From: Rubellimicrobium thermophilum DSM 16684
GTDB lineage: Bacteria; Pseudomonadota; Alphaproteobacteria; Rhodobacterales; Rhodobacteraceae
Direction: 5' to 3'
NCBI RefSeq assembly: GCF_000442315.1
Contig: NZ_KE557320.1
Location: forward strand, 328,820 to 392,819
Length of the DNA stretch: 64,000 bases
Part shown: positions 57,684 to 64,000 of the stretch, one piece after another
Layout: every line of letters begins with the position of its first letter
Numbering within the stretch: the first letter of the stretch is position 1
Translations under genes and position numbers: made by a program
The notes under the pieces: model-generated
Seen by the model: the letters and a program-made list of their open reading frames with translations, nothing else
Told to the model about the DNA's origin: nothing
The model's database searches: none

Positions 57684-58555
57684 CCCCCGCCTTGCGCGAC
57701 CATCTCGCCTCCGGCTGCACCACGCTCTGCCGCGCCTGGGCCATCGCGCGGCGCGACGGGGTGGTGCTGGGCTTCACCGATCATGACGCGCCCCTGTCCT
57801 TCGAGGGGATCGACTTCCGCCCCGATCCCGGCCTGACGGCCCGTGCCCTCGTGCAGGGCAACGGCCTGGCCGTGGACAACAGCGAGGCCGAAGGGGCCTT
57901 CACCTCCGACGCCATCACCGAGGCCGACATCGAGGCCGGCCGCTATGACGGGGCCGAACTGCGCCACTGGCTCGTCAACTGGGCGGATCCGGCCCAGCGG
58001 CTGCTCCGCTTCCGCGGCACGATCGGAGAGATCCGCCGCATGGGCGGCAGCTTCCATGCCGAGCTGCGCGGCCTGACCGAGGCGCTCAACCGCCCGCTGG
58101 GGCGTCTCTATCAGCGGACCTGCTCGGCCATTCTGGGCGACGGGGCCTGCCGCTTCGATCTCGCCTCGCCGGGTTACGCGGTCGAATGCCCCGCCCCTGC
58201 CACGGACGGCCAGAGCTTCCGCCTCGAAGGCCTGCCCGCCTTCGCACCCCGCTGGTTCGAGCGCGGCCGCCTGCTGGTGCTCTCGGGGGCCGCGCAGGGG
58301 CTCACCGGCCTCATCCGGCAGGACCGCAGCGAGGACGGGACCCGCGTGATCGAGCTGTGGACCCCGCTGCGCGCGCCGGTGACGGCGGGCGACCTCATCC
58401 GGCTCGAACCCGGCTGCGACAAGCGCGCCGAGACCTGCCGCGTCAAGTTCGGCAACATCCTCAACTTCCAGGGGTTCCCCTTCATTCCGGGAGAGGACTG
58501 GCTGCTCTCCACGCCGCTGCGCGAAGGGGATCATGACGGGGGGCGCCTGGGATGA
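57680..58555 (+). CDS. GTA g13: baseplate hub protein (DUF2163)
   Basis: 291 residues. CRAWAIARRDGVVLGFTDHD (20 residues) and GTIGEIRRMGGSFHAELRGL (20) open the N-terminal DUF2163 domain. The C-terminal domain ends with the paired-Cys motif CDKRAETCRVKFGNILNFQG (20) that suggests an iron-sulfur cluster or disulfide, as discussed for the RcGTA hub. The frame is intact. It overlaps g12 and g14 by 4 bp each. Confidence 0.93.
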   Translation: MTPALRDHLASGCTTLCRAWAIARRDGVVLGFTDHDAPLSFEGIDFRPDPGLTARALVQGNGLAVDNSEAEGAFTSDAITEADIEAGRYDGAELRHWLVNWADPAQRLLRFRGTIGEIRRMGGSFHAELRGLTEALNRPLGRLYQRTCSAILGDGACRFDLASPGYAVECPAPATDGQSFRLEGLPAFAPRWFERGRLLVLSGAAQGLTGLIRQDRSEDGTRVIELWTPLRAPVTAGDLIRLEPGCDKRAETCRVKFGNILNFQGFPFIPGEDWLLSTPLREGDHDGGRLG

Positions 58556-59004
58556 CCGCGCCGCAATCCCGCATCGTCGCGGTGGCCCGGCTCTGGCTGG
58601 GCACGCCCTATTGCCATCAGGCCTCGCTCCGTGGGGCGGGCTGCGACTGCCTCGGTCTGGTCCGTGGCGTCTGGCGCGAGGTCCACGGTGCCGAACCCTG
58701 CCCGGTGCCGCCCTACACGCCCGACTGGTCCGAACCCCAGGGCGAGGAGAGGCTCTGGGCCGAAGCCGCGCGCCTGCTGCGCCCCGGCACCGGCCGGCCG
58801 GGCGATCTGCTGCTGTTCCGCATGCGCGAAGGCGCCGTGGCCAAGCATCTGGGCATCCTCTCCCGGACCGGAGAGACACCGGCCTTCATCCATGCCTGGT
58901 CCGGGCGGGGCGTGGTCGAAAGCCCCCTCTCGGCCCCCTGGGCGCGGCGCATCGTCGCCCTCTTCGATCTCGAACAAGGGAGCAACCCCACATGGCAACC
59001 CTGA
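58552..59004 (+). CDS. GTA g14: NlpC/P60 cell wall peptidase
   Basis: 150 residues of the phage-type NlpC/P60 fold. The catalytic Cys is in GAGCDCLGLVRGVW (about residue 32) and the His in VAKHLGILS (about 101). It probably opens the recipient's peptidoglycan during DNA entry. The ATG overlaps the g13 stop. Its 3' end overlaps g15 by 13 bp. Confidence 0.93.
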   Translation: MTAPQSRIVAVARLWLGTPYCHQASLRGAGCDCLGLVRGVWREVHGAEPCPVPPYTPDWSEPQGEERLWAEAARLLRPGTGRPGDLLLFRMREGAVAKHLGILSRTGETPAFIHAWSGRGVVESPLSAPWARRIVALFDLEQGSNPTWQP

Positions 59005-62000
59005 TCCTCGGTGCGGCGGGCGCGGCTCTGGGCGGCGCCATGGGCGGCTCGGTGCTCGGCCTCTCGACGGCGGTCATCGGCCGCGCGGCCGGTGCGGCTC
59101 TTGGCCGGGCCATCGACGAACGCCTGCTCGGCCCCGGCAGTGCCCCGGTCGAGACGGGGCGCATCGACCGCTTCCGCCTGACCGGTGCCGCCGAAGGCAC
59201 CCCCCATTCCCCGCCTGCATGGGGCGGCGCGGATCGGCGGCCAGGTCATCTGGGCCACGCGCTTTCGCGAACATGTCGCCGAAACGGGCGGCAGCGGCAA
59301 GGGTGGCGCCCCCCGCCCGGCAGTCCGCGAATACCGCTATACGGTCAGCCTCGCCCTTGCGCTCTGCGAAGGCGAGATCGCCGGCATCGGCCGCATCTGG
59401 GCCGACGGGGCCGAGATCGCGCGCGACAGCCTTCAGCTCTCGCTCTATCGCGGCACGATGGACCAGCTTCCCGATCCGCATATCGAGGCGGTGGAGGGGG
59501 CAGGGAATGTCCCGGCCTTCCGCGGCATCGCCTATGTGGTGATCGAGGATCTCGACATCACCCGCTTCGGCAACCGCATCCCCCATCTCTCCTTCGAGGT
59601 GTTCCGCCCCGCCCCGCGCAGCAGCGATGCCTCGGCCGAGGATCTGGCGCATCTGCTGCGCGGGGTCTGCCTGATCCCCGGCACCGGCGAATATGCGCTG
59701 GCCACCACACCGGTGGAGCTCTCGCGCGGCTTCGGCCGGCGCGAGCCGGCGAATGTCAGCACCGATCAGGGCAAGGCCGATCTGCTGGTCTCGCTCGACC
59801 GGCTTCAGGCCGAACTGCCCGCCGTCCGTTCGGTCAATCTCGTCGTCTGCTGGTTCGGCGACGATCTGCGGATGGATCGCTGCACGATCCGCCCCAAGGT
59901 CGAACAGCGCGAGGCCGACGCCCCCGCGATGCCCTGGCGGGTCTCGGGCCTGTCCCGCGCCGCGGCGCAGGAGGTGCCCCGACAGGACGGCCGTCCCGTC
60001 TATGGCGGCACACCCACCGATCAGAGCGTGATCGAAGCCATCCGCGCGCTCAGGGCGCGCGGCTATCGGGTCGTCTTCTATCCCTTCATCCTGATGGACC
60101 AGATGCCGGGCAATACCCTGCCCGACCCCTATACGGGAGGGATCGGCCAGCCGGCACTGCCCTGGCGCGGACGCATCACCCTGTCGGTGGCGCCCGGCCG
60201 TCCCGGCTCGCCCGACGGAACGGCGGCGGCCGAGGCCGAGGTTGCCGCCTTCTTCGGCGGGCCCGGCCCGATCACTTCACCCGTCATGCGGCGGGCGTCA
60301 CCTATGCCGGCCCCGAGGACTGGGGATTCCGCCGCATGATCCTGCATTATGCCCATCTCTGCGCGGTGGCAGGGGGCGTGGAGGCCTTCTGCATCGGGAC
60401 CGAGATGCGCGGCCTGACCACCGTCATGGGGGCTGCGGGTTTTCCGGCCGTGGACCGCCTCCGCCAGCTCGCCGCCGAGGTGAAGGCGATCCTGCCCCAG
60501 GCGACCATCACCTATGCCGCCGACTGGACGGAATATCACGGCCATCAGCCCCCCGGCACAGAGGACAAGCATTTCCATCTCGATCCGCTCTGGGCCGACC
60601 CCGCCATCGGCGCCGTCGCCATCGACAACTACATGCCCCTGTCGGACTGGCGCGAGGGCGAGGATCATGCCGATGCCCATTGGGGATCGATCCACAATCT
60701 CGATTATCTCACGGCCAATGTCGCCGGGGGCGAGGGCCATGACTGGTTCTACCCTTCCGATGAGGCCCGCGCGGCCCAGCGTCGCGTCCCCATCACCGAC
60801 GAGGCCGAGCAGGAGCCCTGGGTCTGGCGCGTCAAGGATCTGCGCGGCTGGTGGGAGAACGAGCATCGCAACCGCATTGGCGGCATCCGCCAGAGCACCC
60901 CGACGCCCTGGGTGCCGCGCTCCAAGCCCATCTGGTTCACCGAGATCGGCTGCGCCGCCATCGACAAGGGCACCAACGAACCCAACAAGTTCCTCGATCC
61001 CAAATCGTCCGAATCCGCGCTGCCGCGCCATTCCAGCGGCCTGCGCGATGATCTGATCCAGATCAACTATTTCCGGGCGATCTACCGCCATTTCGCCGAT
61101 CCGGCGGCGAATCCGGTCTCGGATGTCTATGGCGGGCGCATGGTGGACATGGACATGGCCCATGCCTGGGCCTGGGATGCGCGGCCCTGGCCGCATTTCC
61201 CGCTCGACCGGGACCGCTGGGCGGACGGGGCCAATCATGCGCGCGGCCACTGGCTCAACGGGCGGGCCTCGGCGCGGCCGCTCGCTTCGGTCGTCCGGGC
61301 GATCTGCCGCGACAGCGGCCTGCCGGATGTCGATGTCTCCGGCCTGCACGGGGTGGTGCGGGGCCTTGTCCTCTCCGACACCGGCACCGCGCGCGAGGCG
61401 CTCCAGCCCCTGATGCTCGCCCATGGCTTCGATGCGGTCGAACGCGAAGGCCGCCTGTGCTTCCGCAGCCGCCGGGGCCTGGCCGCGGTGCCGAAGCTCG
61501 ACCCGGACCGCCTCGCCCTCACCGAGGCCGATGCGCCGGCCCTCGAACGCTGCCGCGCCCCGCAGGCCGAACTGGCCGGTCGCGTGCATCTGACCTTTCT
61601 CGACGCCGAACGCGACCATGCCGCCGCCGCCGCCGAGGCGGTCCTGGCCGATGATCCCCTGCCTGCGCTCTCGCGCAGCGAACTGCCGCTGGTGCTCCTG
61701 CGCGAGGAGGGGCAGGCGATCGCCGAACGCTGGCTCGCCGAATCGCGGCTGGCGCGCGACACGGCGCGCTTTGCCCTGCCGCCGTCGCTGTCGTATCTGG
61801 GCGCGGGGGATCTGGTGCGGCTCGACGGGGCGCTCTGGCGGATCGACCGGACCGAGGATCGCGGCCTGCTCTCCGTGGAGGCCACGCGTGTCGAACCCGC
61901 GCTCTGGCGTCCCTTCGAGGGCGCTGCCGACGGGGCCCCGCCGCCGCCTGCCGCGCCCCCCGTGGGGGTAGAGGCGCTGTTCCTCGATCTGCCCCTGATG

Positions 62001-62906
62001 ACGGGGGAGGAACGGCCCCATGCGCCGCATGTCGCCTTTGCCTCGGCCCGCTGGACGCGGCCGGTGGTGCTCATGGCCTCGGACGGGGATGCCGACTATG
62101 CCCCCGTCCTGACCGCGCGCCGCGCCGCGGTGGTGGGCACCACCCTGACGCCCCTGCCGGCGGCCCGCCCCGGCCTGTGGGACCGCGGTCCCGCCCTGCG
62201 GGTGGAGCTGCTGCGCGGCACCCTCTCCTCGGCCTCCCCGGCGCGCGTCCTGGCCGGCGCCAATCTCGCCGCGATCGGCCCCGGCACCGCCGAGCCCTGG
62301 GAGCTGTTCCAGTTCGCCGAGGCCGAGCTGGTCGCCCCGAACATCTATGAGCTGCGGCTGCGGCTGCGCGGACAGGCCGGCACCGATGGCATCATGCCAC
62401 GGGACTGGCCGGCAGGATCGCGCTTCGTCCTGATCGACGAGGCCGTGATGCAGTGGGATTTCCCCCCCTCCCTGCGCGAGGTGCTGCGCCATTACCGCTG
62501 GGGGCCGCAGGGGCAGCTGCCCTCGGATCCCTCCTGGGGCCATCGCGCGATCGCCTTCCGCGGCATCGGCCTGCGTCCCTGGGCGGTGGCCCATCTCCGC
62601 CTGACGGCCGTCCCGGACGGCGGGCTGCGCCTGTCCTGGATCCGCCGCACCCGCATCGACGGCGACTCCTGGACCCCCCCCGAGGTTCCGATGGGCGAGG
62701 ACCGCGAGGCCTATCTCGTCCGCGTGATGCGCGAAGGGGTCCTGCTGCGCGAGGCAACGGTGACCACGCCTGCCTGGATCTGGACCGCCGCCATGCAGGC
62801 GGCGGATGGCGCGGCGGAGGGCCCCGGCCCCGTGGTCCTGTCGGTGGCACAGCTTTCGGACCGCTTCGGCCCCGGCCCCTTCCGCTCGGTGGAGGTCCGG
62901 CCATGA
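58992..62906 (+). CDS. GTA g15: megatron/host-specificity baseplate protein, two apparent frameshifts
   Basis: About 1304 residues, the largest cluster gene. It has a Gly/Ala-rich N-terminal membrane-like segment (MATLILGAAGAALGGAMGGS, 20 residues) and tail-hub domains. A glycoside-hydrolase-like (GTA TIM) domain shows GFRRMILHYAHLCAVAGGVE (20), FCIGTEMRGLT and WFTEIGCAAIDKGTN. The C-terminal phage_tail_3-like region follows. One extra C at 59200-59205 and one missing G near 60270 throw about 355 codons into another frame, and the shifts compensate. It forms the central spike that contacts and penetrates recipients. Confidence 0.92.
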   Translation: MATLILGAAGAALGGAMGGSVLGLSTAVIGRAAGAALGRAIDERLLGPGSAPVETGRIDRFRLTGAAEGTPHSPPAWGGADRRPGHLGHALSRTCRRNGRQRQGWRPPPGSPRIPLYGQPRPCALRRRDRRHRPHLGRRGRDRARQPSALALSRHDGPASRSAYRGGGGGRECPGLPRHRLCGDRGSRHHPLRQPHPPSLLRGVPPRPAQQRCLGRGSGASAARGLPDPRHRRICAGHHTGGALARLRPARAGECQHRSGQGRSAGLARPASGRTARRPFGQSRRLLVRRRSADGSLHDPPQGRTARGRRPRDALAGLGPVPRRGAGGAPTGRPSRLWRHTHRSERDRSHPRAQGARLSGRLLSLHPDGPDAGQYPARPLYGRDRPAGTALARTHHPVGGARPSRLARRNGGGRGRGCRLLRRARPDHFTRHAAGVTYAGPEDWGFRRMILHYAHLCAVAGGVEAFCIGTEMRGLTTVMGAAGFPAVDRLRQLAAEVKAILPQATITYAADWTEYHGHQPPGTEDKHFHLDPLWADPAIGAVAIDNYMPLSDWREGEDHADAHWGSIHNLDYLTANVAGGEGHDWFYPSDEARAAQRRVPITDEAEQEPWVWRVKDLRGWWENEHRNRIGGIRQSTPTPWVPRSKPIWFTEIGCAAIDKGTNEPNKFLDPKSSESALPRHSSGLRDDLIQINYFRAIYRHFADPAANPVSDVYGGRMVDMDMAHAWAWDARPWPHFPLDRDRWADGANHARGHWLNGRASARPLASVVRAICRDSGLPDVDVSGLHGVVRGLVLSDTGTAREALQPLMLAHGFDAVEREGRLCFRSRRGLAAVPKLDPDRLALTEADAPALERCRAPQAELAGRVHLTFLDAERDHAAAAAEAVLADDPLPALSRSELPLVLLREEGQAIAERWLAESRLARDTARFALPPSLSYLGAGDLVRLDGALWRIDRTEDRGLLSVEATRVEPALWRPFEGAADGAPPPPAAPPVGVEALFLDLPLMTGEERPHAPHVAFASARWTRPVVLMASDGDADYAPVLTARRAAVVGTTLTPLPAARPGLWDRGPALRVELLRGTLSSASPARVLAGANLAAIGPGTAEPWELFQFAEAELVAPNIYELRLRLRGQAGTDGIMPRDWPAGSRFVLIDEAVMQWDFPPSLREVLRHYRWGPQGQLPSDPSWGHRAIAFRGIGLRPWAVAHLRLTAVPDGGLRLSWIRRTRIDGDSWTPPEVPMGEDREAYLVRVMREGVLLREATVTTPAWIWTAAMQAADGAAEGPGPVVLSVAQLSDRFGPGPFRSVEVRP

Positions 62907-62996
62907 CAGCAGGACAGACCCGGAAAGGGGGGCCTTGCCAGTGGCCGTCGCTGCCTATCTGTCCTATGCTGCCTGCCGGAAACGATGGAGGCGCAG

Positions 62997-63803
62997 ATGG
63001 CCACACCCCTTGCCCAGGTCGCAGAGGTCGATCCGGTCTGGTCGCGCATCCGGCGCGAGGCCGAGGACGCCCTGGCCGAGGAGCCGCTTCTGGGCGGCAT
63101 GATCCACTCGAGCGTGCTGCACCATGCGGGATTCGAGCGGGCTCTGGCCTACCGCATCGCGATGAAGCTCGCCTCGCCGGAGATGGGCCAGCAGATCCTG
63201 CGCGAGATCGTGGACGAGGCCCTGGCCGACGATCCGGGCATCGCCCGCAGCGCCCGCACCGACATCGTCGCCATCGAGGACCGCGACCCCGCCTGCCACA
63301 CCTTCCTTCAGCCTCTGTTGTATTTCAAGGGCTTCCAGGCGGTGCAGAGCTATCGCATCGCGCATTGGCTGTGGAACCGGCGACGTCGGAACATGGCCTA
63401 TTTCTTCCAGATGCGCGTGTCCGAGGTGTTCGGCGTGGACATCCATCCCGCCGCGCGGATCGGCCAGGGCATCATGATCGACCACGCCCATTCCATCGTC
63501 ATCGGAGAGACGGCGGTGGTGGGGGACAATGTCTCCATGCTCCATTCCGTGACGCTGGGCGGAACCGGCAAGGAGGATGGGGACCGTCATCCGAAGATCG
63601 GGGACGGTGTGCTGATCGGCGCCGGGGCCAAGGTGCTGGGCAATATCCGCGTTGGCCGCTGCTCGCGCATTGCGGCGGGTTCGGTGGTTCTGCACGACGT
63701 GCCGCCCTGCACGACGGTGGCCGGGGTGCCGGCGCGCGTCGTGGGCGAGGCGGGCTGCCCCCAGCCCGCGGTCAGCATGGACCATGTTCTGCCGGGGGCC
63801 TGA
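62997..63803 (+). CDS. cysE: Serine O-acetyltransferase
   Basis: 268 residues. A helical N-terminal domain with LHHAGFERALAYRIAMKLAS (20 residues) precedes left-handed beta-helix hexapeptide repeats (IGQGIMIDHAHSIVIGETAV, 20; GDGVLIGAGAKVLGNIRVG, 19). The active-site His residues are in DHAHSIVIG and LHSVTLGGTG. It makes O-acetylserine for cysteine synthesis and is usually inhibited by cysteine. I prefer the ATG at 62997, with GGAGG 5 bp upstream, over the one at 62985. cysE directly follows the GTA cluster in related genomes too. Confidence 0.95.
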   Translation: MATPLAQVAEVDPVWSRIRREAEDALAEEPLLGGMIHSSVLHHAGFERALAYRIAMKLASPEMGQQILREIVDEALADDPGIARSARTDIVAIEDRDPACHTFLQPLLYFKGFQAVQSYRIAHWLWNRRRRNMAYFFQMRVSEVFGVDIHPAARIGQGIMIDHAHSIVIGETAVVGDNVSMLHSVTLGGTGKEDGDRHPKIGDGVLIGAGAKVLGNIRVGRCSRIAAGSVVLHDVPPCTTVAGVPARVVGEAGCPQPAVSMDHVLPGA

Positions 63804-63847
63804 TTCCCCCGGCAAACCTTCCCCCGATGGGGCGGGCCGGCCTGCGC

Positions 63848-64000
63848 TCAGGCCAGCATCGCCATGGGGTTCTCGAGGTTGCCGCGGATCGCATCGAGCA
63901 GCTCCGCCCCCAGCGCGCCGTCGATCACGCGGTGATCGACCGAGAGGGTGACGGTCATCACGGTGGCGGCCTCGATCCGGTCGCCCTCGCCGATGACCGG
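63848..64000 (-). CDS. Dihydrolipoamide acetyltransferase (pyruvate dehydrogenase E2), C-terminal fragment
   Basis: Only the last 50 residues are in the window; the gene continues past the right edge. They carry the acyltransferase active-site motif SVDHRVIDGALGAELLDAIR (20 residues, with the catalytic His and Asp) and end NPMAMLA. VMTVTLSVDHRVIDGALGAE followed by an NLENP end is characteristic of alphaproteobacterial pyruvate dehydrogenase E2 (PdhC/AceF) rather than the 2-oxoglutarate enzyme. It is convergent with cysE, 44 bp apart. Confidence 0.9.
   Translation of the reverse strand, partial: PVIGEGDRIEAATVMTVTLSVDHRVIDGALGAELLDAIRGNLENPMAMLA

Larger units (their letters stand above)
48886..62906 (+). 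mobile_element. Gene transfer agent (RcGTA-like) structural gene cluster g1-g15
   Basis: Seventeen co-directional genes in exactly the order known from Rhodobacter capsulatus: small and large terminase, portal, g3.5, prohead protease, capsid, connectors, tail tube, tape measure and four baseplate/host-recognition genes. Nearly all neighbours overlap by 4 bp or are separated by under 80 bp. There is no integrase, repressor, replication or attachment site. The cluster lies between mltG and cysE, an arrangement shared with relatives, indicating vertical inheritance. GTAs package random host DNA. Six apparent frameshifts in five genes (g3, g4, g11, g12, g15) leave functionality open. Confidence 0.93.

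Noticed and set aside
60129-62594. 821-codon open frame antisense to GTA g15
   Set aside because: No recognisable domain, extreme Gly/Arg/Pro bias and exact overlap with the conserved g15 sequence. A composition artefact.
48886-62906. Active temperate prophage
   Set aside because: No integrase, excisionase, repressor, replication, holin or attachment repeats. Gene content and order are those of a GTA.

Overview
The window is a gene-dense, very G+C-rich (about 70% by eye) piece of an alphaproteobacterial chromosome. A complete Rhodobacter-type gene transfer agent (GTA) cluster, a DMSP lyase (DddP), the glnB-glnA pair, a ccmABCDG cytochrome c maturation run, an NDUFS4-type complex I accessory protein and a DUF6314 gene all point to the Rhodobacterales (Rhodobacteraceae/Paracoccaceae). 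DddP suggests a marine or saline habitat. The genus cannot be read from the sequence.

Layout. 1-5.1 kb: a truncated membrane protein, rplY (L25), an MFS permease, uvrB and an NDUFS4-like gene. 5.2-11.1 kb: tRNA-Arg(UCU), a Bcr/CflA pump, the outer-membrane/ribosome operon yfgM-bamB-der and a TspO-like membrane protein. 11.2-15.6 kb: serS facing yajC-secD-secF. 15.7-18.8 kb: a Mth938-fold gene and ccmA-ccmB-ccmC-ccmD-ccmG, followed by a diheme cytochrome c. 19.8-25.7 kb: acnA, a DUF1223 protein, a lipid A-type acyltransferase, an isolated fliG homologue and a 50-residue secreted protein. 25.7-27.7 kb: a quorum-sensing island with a DNA-binding-domain-less LuxR paralogue, a full LuxR and a LuxI. 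27.7-36.5 kb: purB, DUF6314, bioY, dddP, an unknown gene, glnA, glnB and nnr. 36.5-40.2 kb: a Hint-domain protein, tRNA-Leu(UAG), tig, and rpsF-rpsR-rplI. 40.5-48.5 kb: an unknown membrane protein, the fatty-acid genes fabD-fabG-acpP-fabF interleaved with an EamA exporter and an arginase-fold protein, then mltG. 48.5-62.9 kb: the GTA cluster g1 to g15. 63-64 kb: cysE and the 3' end of a dihydrolipoamide acetyltransferase gene.

How the genes connect. The GTA genes are packed head-to-tail with ATGA-type overlaps and carry packaging, capsid, connector, tail and baseplate functions but no integrase, repressor or replication genes, as expected of a domesticated particle. Upstream of g1 lies a perfect TTAA-N7-TTAA sequence, the consensus of the cell-cycle regulator CtrA, with TTAACC half-sites on both sides and one more ahead of the portal gene. 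CtrA and acyl-homoserine-lactone signalling are both known to control GTA production in this order. A luxR/luxI pair with a truncated LuxR paralogue, 21 kb away, is therefore of interest.

Sequence quality. About seventeen single-base frameshifts interrupt otherwise conserved genes, including the essential genes der and acnA, ccmB, ccmD, nnr and five GTA genes. Most lie in G or C runs. They look like sequencing or assembly errors. Interrupted genes are given as single features with the probable shift position.
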